From: Terriglobia bacterium
GTDB lineage: Bacteria > Acidobacteriota > Terriglobia > Terriglobales > Acidobacteriaceae
NCBI GenBank assembly: GCA_020073565.1
Contig: JAIQEY010000052.1
Coordinates: 1-37,397 of the forward strand
Direction of reading: 5' to 3'
Length of the DNA stretch: 37,397 nucleotides
Position numbers and translations under genes: made by a program. Shown here in pieces: positions 1-5,909 of this stretch. The notes beneath the pieces are model-generated. The model saw nothing but the letters and a program-made list of their open reading frames with translations, did not search any database and was not told the DNA's origin. Each line of letters begins with the position of its first letter. The stretch's first letter is position 1.

Positions 1-166
1 AAGTGGCGCCTCAGCGGCCTACTGGGGTAGTGTCCGTGACCTTGGAATACACAGGGCGTGGAACTCCCAAAACGATCGAGGATCCCTGGGATTGAGAACT
101 CTGCTGCAATGGCTGATGACGCCTTTTCGACGTCGGCCCATAACGCGTGAGGTGCCTACGGTTGTA

Positions 167-255
167 ATGGCCGCAAACGCCGCAAATTATCCGTGGTTTG
201 GCGTCGTTGAAGGTGACGGAATTGAGCAAGGTGACATCCTGGAAGGGTGTCCTGT
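167..255 (+). pseudogene. 5' fragment of an uncharacterised ORF, apparently cut by the IS3 element
   Basis: The reading frame is open from base 2 and an ATG at 167 begins a peptide containing YPWFGVVEGDGIEQGDILEG, followed by CPV. The QGDIL-x-GCPV wording resembles the start of a family of uncharacterised bacterial proteins that I recall but cannot name. It stops being protein-like at about base 255, exactly where the putative left end of the IS begins. No continuation is recognisable after base 1501, so the 3' part is either lost or elsewhere. Upstream bases 1-166 show nothing else I can identify. The fragment could be chance coding; confidence is low. Confidence 0.35.
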
Positions 256-324
256 TGACGTAGCCCCGGAAAACTGGACCGCCTAGAATGTGAGTTCTCC
301 CAAACCCAGGAGAGGAGAACCGCC

Positions 325-591
325 ATGAAGGGCACGCGACACAGCGAAGAGCAGATCATTGCGATCCTGAAGCAAGGTGAGGCCGGATTGACGACGACGG
401 AGTTATGCCGACAGCATGGGATTACCGAGCAGACGTACTACCGCTGGAAGGCGAAGTACGGCGGGATGGAAAGCGGCGAGGCGAAACGGCTGAAGCAACT
501 GGAGGACGAGAACCGGAAGCTGAAGCATGTGGTGGCCGATCTGACGCTGGATAACCGGGCGTTGAAAGACGTGCTCTCAAAAAACTGGTAG
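325..591 (+). CDS. IS3-family transposase OrfA (helix-turn-helix subunit)
   Basis: This 88-residue protein binds the IS ends. Residues 6-48 form a helix-turn-helix of the Tnp_1 type (ELCRQHGITEQTYYRW). They are followed by a leucine-zipper-like coiled coil around 52-83 (LKQLEDENRKL and LDNRALKDVL), as used for OrfA/OrfAB multimerisation. A purine-rich GAGGAG ribosome site lies about 8 bases before the ATG at 325. The frame ends at TAG 589-591, just after an A AAA AAC heptamer that can shift ribosomes by -1 into orfB. OrfA alone would act as a regulator; the shifted product OrfAB is the transposase. Confidence 0.92.
   Translation: MKGTRHSEEQIIAILKQGEAGLTTTELCRQHGITEQTYYRWKAKYGGMESGEAKRLKQLEDENRKLKHVVADLTLDNRALKDVLSKNW
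579..585 (+). promoter_or_regulatory. Programmed -1 ribosomal frameshift heptamer A AAA AAC
   Basis: In the orfA frame the codons read TCA AAA AAC TGG TAG. The heptamer A-AAA-AAC has the X-XXY-YYZ form of classic -1 slippery sites. Slipping back one base bypasses the TAG and continues as K-K-L-V-A-P-A-G-L into the orfB frame without a stop, giving one OrfAB protein ending at 1421. Location and phase match the IS3 family mechanism. A stimulatory stem-loop downstream was not worked out. Confidence 0.75.
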
Positions 592-614
592 CGCCTGCGG
601 GACTCCGGGCAGTC

Positions 615-1421
615 GTGAGCTACATCGAGGTGCAGTACCAGATGAGCGAGCGGCACGCCTGCAGGCTGATGGGATTAGGACGATCAACACATCGCTATCG
701 GGCGCGGAAAGCCGAGCGGGACAGCGAACTGCGAACTCGCTTGAAAGAGCTGGCGGCCCGGCGCATGCGGTTTGGCTATCGGCGACTGACGGCCATGCTG
801 CTGCGGGAAGGAATGCCAGCCAATCACAAACGGGTGTACCGGCTGTACCGTGAGGAAGGTTTGGCGATGCGGATTCGGCAGCGGCGGCGGATCCGCTGGA
901 ATGGCGTGGTAACTAGCCCAGCCGCCACGAGGCCGAATGAACGCTGGTCGATGGATTTCGTGAGTGATTGCGTAAGCACGGGAAAGGTGATTCGGATGTT
1001 GACTCTGGTGGACGATTGCACGCGGGAATGTCCGGCCATCGAGGTCGATACCTCGCTGGGAGGATTGCGGGTGCGGCGCGTGCTGGATCGGGTCGCGAGT
1101 GAGCGAGGACTGCCGGAAGCCATCGTGCTGGACAACGGACCGGAGTTTCGCGGTCGGGCGTTAGCGGCATGGAGCGTAGAACGCGGTGTGAGGCTGGAGT
1201 TCATCCAGCCCGGCAAGCCAGTGCAAAACGCGTACGTAGAAAGCTTCAACGGCCGGTTGCGAGATGAATGCCTGAATGCCAACTGGTTCACCAGTCTGAG
1301 CGATGCACGCCGCAAGATCGAAACTTGGCGGCAGGATTACAACCAACAACGCCCACATAGTTCGTTGGACTATGTGCCGCCCGCAGAATTTGCGAAGGCA
1401 AAAGCGGAGCTGCGGGCATGA
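615..1421 (+). CDS. IS3-family transposase OrfB (DDE integrase core)
   Basis: The frame is intact, 268 residues counted from a GTG at 615; in vivo it is most likely made as the C-terminal part of the OrfAB frameshift fusion starting at 325. An HTH_21-type region (about residues 40-95, RMRFGYRRLTAMLL) precedes the rve integrase core. The catalytic triad is visible as D114 (WSMDFVSD), D173 (VLDNGPEF) and E209 (NAYVESFNGRLRDECLN), with exactly 35 residues between the last two, diagnostic of DD(35)E. The C-terminus carries the usual YNQQRPHSSLDYVPPAEF motif. There is no sign of degeneration. Confidence 0.94.
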   Translation: MSYIEVQYQMSERHACRLMGLGRSTHRYRARKAERDSELRTRLKELAARRMRFGYRRLTAMLLREGMPANHKRVYRLYREEGLAMRIRQRRRIRWNGVVTSPAATRPNERWSMDFVSDCVSTGKVIRMLTLVDDCTRECPAIEVDTSLGGLRVRRVLDRVASERGLPEAIVLDNGPEFRGRALAAWSVERGVRLEFIQPGKPVQNAYVESFNGRLRDECLNANWFTSLSDARRKIETWRQDYNQQRPHSSLDYVPPAEFAKAKAELRA

Positions 1422-1441
1422 GGAAAGCTAGTACAAGGCTG

Positions 1442-1478
1442 CTGGAGCAGGGGACTCAAACGCCGTCCCCTGCTCCAG
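1442..1478. terminator. 14-bp perfect hairpin just after orfB
   Basis: CTGGAGCAGGGGAC (1442-1455) and GTCCCCTGCTCCAG (1465-1478) are perfect inverse complements around a 9-base loop. The structure lies 20 bases past the orfB stop and inside the putative right end of the element. There is no U-tract, so it may be a transcription barrier, an mRNA 3' stabiliser or an element-end structure instead of a true intrinsic terminator. Confidence 0.5.
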
Positions 1479-1623
1479 ACCTCATCCCCGCTGAAACATC
1501 AACCGGGAACTTACATCGAGATCGGTACAGTAAACGGGGGCACTTCACAGGTAAGAAGAAGTAGAATTCGATTTGGACAATATTCTGTTTTCCGGGTGAT
1601 TCTTCGGAATACTTCCGGGATGC

Positions 1624-1854
1624 TCATCGCAGTCCGGCAGGCAAGGGTGCCGGAAGGAACGCCAGCCGCAATAATTCCCGCGCAATCTGTGCTTCCGTCC
1701 ACTCCGGATGATCGCGCCGAATTCCTTCTCGCGCCAAATCGCGAGCGAACATACTCATCTCATAAGCAAGGGTTATACGCTGCTCTCCCGACATCGCGCG
1801 CAGAATCTCGTCCTGCTTAGCCCGCGCCTCCGGACTGGTGTCCGTCATCGTCAT
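1624..1854 (-). CDS. Small conserved hypothetical protein downstream of mazF
   Basis: This 76-residue protein has no named domain that I recognise. It begins MTMTDTSPEARAKQDE (a second ATG lies two codons in) and contains a charged, helical stretch with ARDLAREGIRRDHPEWTE and QIARELLRLAF, a wording I associate with small unannotated proteins next to toxin/antitoxin or nucleotidyltransferase genes. It has no signal peptide or membrane segment. The gene lies 51 bases after the mazF stop on the same strand, so it could be the third cistron of that operon. The C-terminus (LPAPLPAGLR) is proline-rich and may be poorly conserved. Confidence 0.55.
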   Translation of the reverse strand: MTMTDTSPEARAKQDEILRAMSGEQRITLAYEMSMFARDLAREGIRRDHPEWTEAQIARELLRLAFLPAPLPAGLR

Positions 1855-1905
1855 GCCGAAAATGTTAGCACGGCGATCCAGTGGGCGGCAGTTTGCGAGC
1901 GACCT

Positions 1906-2256
1906 TTATATCCGCGAGAACATTTCCAGAAGCGTTGCGGAAACCTCCTGCGCGGTTTTCGCCGAGACCTTTCCCAGCATCCGCACCAGCCGCTGCCGGT
2001 CTACGGCGCGGAGTTGATCCAAGGCCACCTGCCCCTGTTTTCCCTGAAAACGCACTCCAACACGCGTGGGGTAAGGTCGAGTGACCGTGGTCATGGGGGC
2101 AATAATGACGGTTCGCAGATGCTGGTTCATTTCGTCGGGAGAAATGACCAAACAGGGACGGGTCTTCTGAATCTCAAACCCCTGGGCGGGATCCAGCGCG
2201 ACGAGCCATACCTGATCCTGCTTTGGCGAGCTTTGCGGCGTGCTCACCACCGCCAT
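1906..2256 (-). CDS. mazF: MazF/PemK-family endoribonuclease toxin
   Basis: The 116-residue product fits the family length (about 110-115). The MazF core is recognisable: QVWLVALDPAQGFEIQKTRP at residues 15-34, then CLVISPDEMNQ, then a beta-strand ending IIAPMTT, and QVALDQLRAVDRQRLV, the strand that contributes RNA-binding residues. Family members cut mRNA at short single-stranded sequences and are held inactive by the cognate antitoxin. The ATG at 2256 lies 13 bases inside the end of mazE, a coupling typical of these pairs. An AAGGA motif sits almost against the ATG, so the GTG two codons later is a possible start. Confidence 0.92.
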   Translation of the reverse strand: MAVVSTPQSSPKQDQVWLVALDPAQGFEIQKTRPCLVISPDEMNQHLRTVIIAPMTTVTRPYPTRVGVRFQGKQGQVALDQLRAVDRQRLVRMLGKVSAKTAQEVSATLLEMFSRI

Positions 2257-2495
2257 TCCTTACGGTCGAATTCATTCGGTTCCGTGGTCTCCAGCATGAG
2301 CTCGTCGTGCGCTGCGTGGCCCGATGCTCGGAACGCGTCGCCCCAACCCTGGCGCGGCTGGCGCTCCGGAGAGATGATCAGGCAATCGTTCTCGACCCGC
2401 ACCTCGACCGTCTCACCCAGTCCGCACTGCTCAATGATCGGTTTCGGTATGCGGATGCCACGGGAATTGCCAATACGAACCAGCTCGGTTTTCAT
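2244..2495 (-). CDS. mazE: MazE-type AbrB-fold antitoxin
   Basis: An 83-residue protein with the swapped-hairpin AbrB DNA-binding fold at residues 1-45 (MKTELVRIGNSRGIRIPK, with the family RIGNSRGIRIP core). An acidic C-terminal tail (ELMLETTEPNEFDRKEW) would wrap the toxin and block its active site. The start at 2495 is chosen because the AbrB fold begins there; a longer reading to 2579 adds residues unlike the family. A GAGG motif lies 11 bases before the ATG, and a 13-bp palindrome sits just upstream, consistent with autorepression by MazE/MazEF. Confidence 0.9.
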   Translation of the reverse strand: MKTELVRIGNSRGIRIPKPIIEQCGLGETVEVRVENDCLIISPERQPRQGWGDAFRASGHAAHDELMLETTEPNEFDRKEWRW

Positions 2496-2514
2496 GTGCA
2501 GAAATACCTCAGTA

Positions 2515-2549
2515 ATTACATTGTAATCACGAGTCGATTTCTTTGGCAA
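2515..2549 (-). promoter_or_regulatory. mazEF promoter with overlapping palindromic operator
   Basis: Reading the minus strand, TTGCCA (2544-2549) and TACAAT (2520-2525) are separated by 18 bp and resemble a sigma-70 promoter. The -10 is covered by a perfect 13-bp palindrome, ATTACA-T-TGTAAT (2515-2527), 20 bases before the mazE ATG. A dyad over the -10 next to an AbrB-fold antitoxin is the expected arrangement for autoregulation. The operator role is inferred. Confidence 0.5.
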
Positions 2550-2578
2550 CACCCGGCAGAACGGCTTGCTCCCAGGCA

Positions 2579-2598
2579 CGCGGACAAGAGTGTCCGCG
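2579..2598. repeat. REP-like hairpin CGCGGACA-AGAG-TGTCCGCG
   Basis: A perfect 8-bp stem with a 4-base loop, followed by GCTACA. I recall this GCGGACA...TGTCCGC wording as a dispersed intergenic palindrome in acidobacterial genomes; a half copy (TGTCCGCG) recurs near 2704. It lies between the divergent mazE and phoH genes. Confidence 0.45.
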
Positions 2599-2850
2599 CT
2601 ACACCTTCGTCGTGTCCGGACCCATTTTCGGAAAAACGACTCACGGATTTCCTCCCATTGACTCCCCCGCCCGCCCGCGCTACGCTTACATCAAATGATG
2701 GCTGTCCGCGCCACGCTGGCGCGCGTTCCGGAACCTTCTACCCTCAGAGATAATTCTTGCGTGCAAAAACCGGACGCCTCGATTCCTAAGTCCCGGAACA
2801 ACCATCCCAGCAGGGCCCCCAGGCTGCAGGAGGCAGCGCGATTACCCTGA
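2599..2850. other. Gene-free stretch upstream of phoH
   Basis: No credible gene is seen here. It contains a second small hairpin, CGCGCC (2707-2712) / GGCGCG (2718-2723) with a 5-base loop, and a purine-rich AGGAGG at about 2826-2831 that is 19 bases from the phoH ATG, too far to be an ordinary ribosome site. No convincing -35/-10 pair was found, although phoH needs a promoter in this region. Confidence 0.4.
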
Positions 2851-3921
2851 ATGAAGAAGAGTATTGAAATCAGCCCCAACATCGAGACCCTGTTCGGCAC
2901 CCGCGACGAAAATCTGCATGTGCTGGAAGATGGCCTGAACATCAATATCGACTTGCGCTCCGATCGCATCGAACTGGAAGGTGCGCCGCGCGACGTGGCC
3001 CGCGCCGACCAGCTTTTTGCTGACTACGAACACCTGCAGCGCACCGGGCACCAGTTCAACAACGGCGACCTGAACAGCATGCTGCGCGTGGTAGTCGGCG
3101 ACCCCAACGTGACCCTGCGCGGGCTCGCTGAAGCCGGACGCCAGCGTTCTTTCGGACGCCGCACGGTCCAGCCCAAGAGTCCCAACCAGCGCCGCTACCT
3201 CGAAGCCATCGAGAGCCACGACATGGTGTTCGGCGTCGGGCCGGCGGGCACGGGCAAAACTTACCTCGCCGTGGCGATGGCCATCTCGGCGCTGCTGAAC
3301 AAGCAGGTAAACCGCATTATCCTGGCGCGGCCCGCGGTGGAGGCGGGTGAACGCCTGGGCTTCTTGCCCGGCACGCTGCAGGAGAAGATCGACCCCTACC
3401 TGCGTCCGCTGTACGACGCGCTCTTCGACATGCTCGACCCGGAGCGCGTGGAACGTTATCTCGAAAAAAACGTGATCGAGATCGCGCCCATCGCCTTCAT
3501 GCGTGGGCGCACTCTCAATGACTCATTCGTAATTCTCGACGAAGCCCAGAACACGACTTCGGAGCAGATGAAGATGTTCGTCACGCGCCTGGGCTTCAAT
3601 TCCAAAGCCGTGATCACCGGTGACATCACGCAGATCGATCTGCCCAACGCCCGCCGCAGCGGCCTGCTCGAGGCCATCGATATTCTGCAGGGTGTCAACG
3701 GGCTGGCGTTTGTACACTTCGACGAAAGCGATGTGGTGCGCCATCACCTGGTGCAGCGCATCATTCGCGCGTACGACGAACATAAAACGCGTCTGGCGGA
3801 GCAGCAGTTGTCCCTGCTCGAGAACAAGGCTGGCACAGAAACCAAGGCCGCGAATGGAAAGAACGGCGCTGCCGAGGCCGGTGCCACGCGATCTCTGGAA
3901 GAACCGCGCGTGCGCGATTAA
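2851..3921 (+). CDS. phoH: PhoH-family ATPase (YbeZ type)
   Basis: A 356-residue cytosolic P-loop ATPase. An N-terminal KH-like region (about 20-60, NLHVLEDGLNINIDLRSDRI) precedes the PhoH domain (about 110-315). Visible motifs are Walker A GPAGTGKT (130-137), the family signature AVEAGERLGFLPGTLQEKIDP and Walker B with VILDEAQN (D230-E231). YbeZ works with the rRNA-processing nuclease YbeY, encoded 170 bp downstream, and is implicated in ribosome maturation and RNA metabolism. The C-terminal 40 residues are low-complexity and charged. No good ribosome site precedes the ATG, but the first residues match the family start. The order phoH-ybeY-corC is widely conserved. Confidence 0.94.
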   Translation: MKKSIEISPNIETLFGTRDENLHVLEDGLNINIDLRSDRIELEGAPRDVARADQLFADYEHLQRTGHQFNNGDLNSMLRVVVGDPNVTLRGLAEAGRQRSFGRRTVQPKSPNQRRYLEAIESHDMVFGVGPAGTGKTYLAVAMAISALLNKQVNRIILARPAVEAGERLGFLPGTLQEKIDPYLRPLYDALFDMLDPERVERYLEKNVIEIAPIAFMRGRTLNDSFVILDEAQNTTSEQMKMFVTRLGFNSKAVITGDITQIDLPNARRSGLLEAIDILQGVNGLAFVHFDESDVVRHHLVQRIIRAYDEHKTRLAEQQLSLLENKAGTETKAANGKNGAAEAGATRSLEEPRVRD

Positions 3922-3939
3922 TCGGAATCCGAATCCGTT

Positions 3940-3974
3940 AAGGAGGGAGCCTCCAAGGTCCCTCCTTTCGCTTT
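3940..3974 (+). terminator. Terminator-like hairpin after phoH
   Basis: AAGGAGGGA (3940-3948) pairs with TCCCTCCTT (3959-3967) across a 10-base loop and is followed by TCGCTTT. The stem is good but the T-run is interrupted, so it may attenuate, not fully end, transcription into ybeY. Confidence 0.5.
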
Positions 3975-4030
3975 GATGTTGTGGGGAGAACCAGTTGCCG
4001 GATTGAGCTTTTTGAATTGCTTTTCGGTGG

Positions 4031-4085
4031 CGCAGCGCTTCAGCGCTGCGGTACATAGTCGCTTCTGCATCGAGGCTTTAGCCTC
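4031..4085. repeat. REP-like pair of palindromes between phoH and ybeY
   Basis: CGCAGCGCT-TC-AGCGCTGCG (4031-4050) is a near-continuous palindrome with a 9-bp stem. GAGGCT-TT-AGCCTC (4072-4085) follows 21 bases later. The paired wording 'gcgctTCAgcgc ... ggctTTAgcc' is characteristic of dispersed acidobacterial intergenic repeats, from memory. The second hairpin ends 9 bases before the ybeY start. Confidence 0.5.
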
Positions 4086-4094
4086 CGGGGTCAC

Positions 4095-4574
4095 TTGGTA
4101 ATCTGTCAAAAGCCCGTTGCCGGTTTGAGTAGATTGGCGCTCGTGCGCTTCATCGCCCGCGCCCGCCGTGCGGCTGGCCTGCGCGGCGCCGTCAACGTCC
4201 TCGTCACCTCGAACGCCGAGATGAAATCCCTGAACCAACGCTTCCGCGGAAGAGGCCAAGCCACCGACGTGCTTTCCTTTCCAGCCGCGCCCGATGCCAA
4301 CCATAACTTGGCCGGCGACATCGCGATCTCCGCCGAAATCGCCACGCAAAACGCGCGCTCCCTTGGTCACACTCCCGCCATAGAGGTTAAGATCCTTGGC
4401 TTGCACGGAATTCTCCATCTTCGCGGCTACGATCACGAGCGCGACCATGGCCAGATGGCTCGCCGCGAGCAAAGACTGCGCCGCGAACTCAACCTGCCGG
4501 TCGGATTGATCGAGCGGGCCGCAACCACTGCCGTACTCGACCGCGCCGCTCAGCGAAAACGGAGGCGTGCTTGA
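4095..4574 (+). CDS. ybeY: Endoribonuclease YbeY (16S rRNA maturation)
   Basis: A zinc-dependent RNase acting in 16S rRNA 3' maturation and ribosome quality control. The 159-residue product has the normal length. The metal site H-G-x-L-H-L-x-G-Y-D-H is complete (H104, H108, H114), preceded by the conserved NxRFRGRGQATDVLSFP block at 47-63. The start is a TTG at 4095; the first residues (VICQKPVAGLSRLALVRF) align with the family N-terminus, and no in-frame ATG lies before that block. The last four bases overlap the TTG start of the corC-type gene, so the two are translationally coupled. The C-terminal basic tail (RAAQRKRRRA) could aid RNA binding. Confidence 0.93.
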   Translation: MVICQKPVAGLSRLALVRFIARARRAAGLRGAVNVLVTSNAEMKSLNQRFRGRGQATDVLSFPAAPDANHNLAGDIAISAEIATQNARSLGHTPAIEVKILGLHGILHLRGYDHERDHGQMARREQRLRRELNLPVGLIERAATTAVLDRAAQRKRRRA

Positions 4575-5833
4575 TCGGCGCCGGCATCACCCTCACGCTT
4601 CTGCTCGGCCTGCTGACGCTGGTCTCCTACGTGGACCGCGTCTACCAGGAGATCGGCAAGTTCCTCTCGCGCGATTTTCAGGACAATATCGACACCTTCG
4701 AGCAGATCGTGGAGCCACGGCTGGCCGTGAGCCGCATGCGCGCATCGCTCTCGATGTCCATCCTCACGCAGTTGACCACTGCTGCCATCGCCATGATCGT
4801 CGGCTTCACAGTGTTTCGCGATCGCACCTGGAGCGTGTACGAAGTGCTTGAGGCGACCCTGAGCCTGGTGCTCATCATCATCGTTTTTCATCGGCTGCTG
4901 CCGTTTGTATTTTTCTCGCGCACCCAGGGGCGCTGGCTGGCGCGCTGGGTGCTGTTCTTGCGCCTGCTGATCTATCTTGTCCTGCCGGTCACGTTGGTGC
5001 TGGGATTCTGCCAGTCGGTGGCCGCGCTGACCCGTGAACATGCCGATGCGCAGCCGGAAACCTCTTCCGAAGCGGTCGATGCGTTGATCGAAGCCGGCCA
5101 GGAAGAAGGCATCATTCAGGAGGGTGATCGCGATCTGATCCAGTCGGTGGTTGAGTTTGGCGGCAAGACGGTTCGCGAAGCGATGAAGCCCCGCCCGGAG
5201 ATGGTGGCCATCCCGGCCGATACCACCGTCGAGGGCGTGCTGGAAATGCTGAAGGCCAAGCATTTTTCGCGCATCCCGGTGTACGAGGGATCGATCCACA
5301 ACATTCGCGGCATTCTCTACGCGCAGGACCTGCTGCAGGTGCCGGACTCCGAAGCGCACACGCGCACCGTCGCCAGCCTGATGCGAAAAGATGTTTATTT
5401 CGTCCCGGAAACTAAGCTCGGCAGCGATCTGCTGCGCGAGATGCAGCGCAGCAACATCCGTATGGCCATCGTAGTTGATGAATACGGAGGCGTCGCCGGC
5501 TTGGTCACTATCGAAGACCTGGTCGAAGAAATCGTAGGCGAAATCAGCGACGAACACGAGAAACCGCAGGTCGTGCGCGAGAACGATCAGTCCTATATCG
5601 TCCCCGGCAATATGGACGTGGACCGCCTCGACGAACTCTTCGGCGTGCGCCTGGAAGGCAAAGAGTCGGCCACGGTCGCGGGCCTGGTCAGCGAACTAGC
5701 CGGACGGATCCCGAAAGAAGGTGAAGTCATCGAAGACGAGGGCCTGAAGTTCGAAGTGCTCGACTCGACCGATCGCCGAGTGGAGCGCGTGCGGATTACA
5801 ACGGTCGAGCCCAAGCAGATGAAACTCATTTAG
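4571..5833 (+). CDS. CorC/HlyC-family membrane CBS-domain protein
   Basis: A 420-residue inner-membrane protein. Hydrophobic segments lie at about 2-22, 66-85, 93-115 and 127-150, resembling the CNNM-like transmembrane module. A CBS-domain pair follows (about 200-335; VVEFGGKTVREAMKPRPEM and VVDEYGGVAGLVTIEDLVEEIVGEI, each split here only by naming). A CorC_HlyC C-terminal domain (about 345-410) starts at the IVPGNMDVDRL motif. The family is tied to Mg/Co efflux or resistance and binds adenine nucleotides through its CBS pair. The start is a TTG at 4571, fixed by a strong GGAGG six to seven bases upstream. Era would normally follow; here a minus-strand gene converges 76 bases downstream. Confidence 0.9.
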   Translation: MIGAGITLTLLLGLLTLVSYVDRVYQEIGKFLSRDFQDNIDTFEQIVEPRLAVSRMRASLSMSILTQLTTAAIAMIVGFTVFRDRTWSVYEVLEATLSLVLIIIVFHRLLPFVFFSRTQGRWLARWVLFLRLLIYLVLPVTLVLGFCQSVAALTREHADAQPETSSEAVDALIEAGQEEGIIQEGDRDLIQSVVEFGGKTVREAMKPRPEMVAIPADTTVEGVLEMLKAKHFSRIPVYEGSIHNIRGILYAQDLLQVPDSEAHTRTVASLMRKDVYFVPETKLGSDLLREMQRSNIRMAIVVDEYGGVAGLVTIEDLVEEIVGEISDEHEKPQVVRENDQSYIVPGNMDVDRLDELFGVRLEGKESATVAGLVSELAGRIPKEGEVIEDEGLKFEVLDSTDRRVERVRITTVEPKQMKLI

Positions 5834-5909
5834 GTCAACTCGCCGAGTTGCGATGCGCCAGTGCCGGGCGGCTCGTATTTTCTCGACTGAGGCTGCTGGT
5901 CGGGTAACC

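Larger units (their letters stand above)
256..1501 (+). mobile_element. IS3-family insertion sequence, about 1.25 kb
   Basis: The element carries overlapping-frame orfA and orfB with a DD(35)E transposase and an A-rich slippery heptamer, the standard IS3 architecture. The ends are tentative: the left end begins TGACGTAGC near 256 and the right end, read on the other strand, begins TGATGTTTCAGC near 1501, so the termini match only weakly. No convincing 3-4 bp target duplication flanks these positions. The length fits the family (about 1.2-1.5 kb). Both reading frames are intact, so it could be active. Confidence 0.7.

Noticed and set aside
11..229. Minus-strand open frame at the left edge
   Set aside because: Composition and residues are unlike a protein; the plus strand gives the more plausible reading.
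1708..2753. Long plus-strand frames across the mazEF region
   Set aside because: They are antisense to clear mazE/mazF genes and contain no recognisable domain.
4550..5557. 335-residue minus-strand frame inside the corC-type gene
   Set aside because: It is the complement of an unmistakable CBS-domain protein; its His/Asp/Gln-rich composition is typical of antisense frames in GC-rich DNA.
5836..5850. CAACTCG-C-CGAGTTG palindrome after corC as a terminator
   Set aside because: There is no T-run on either side and the loop would be forced; its function cannot be supported.
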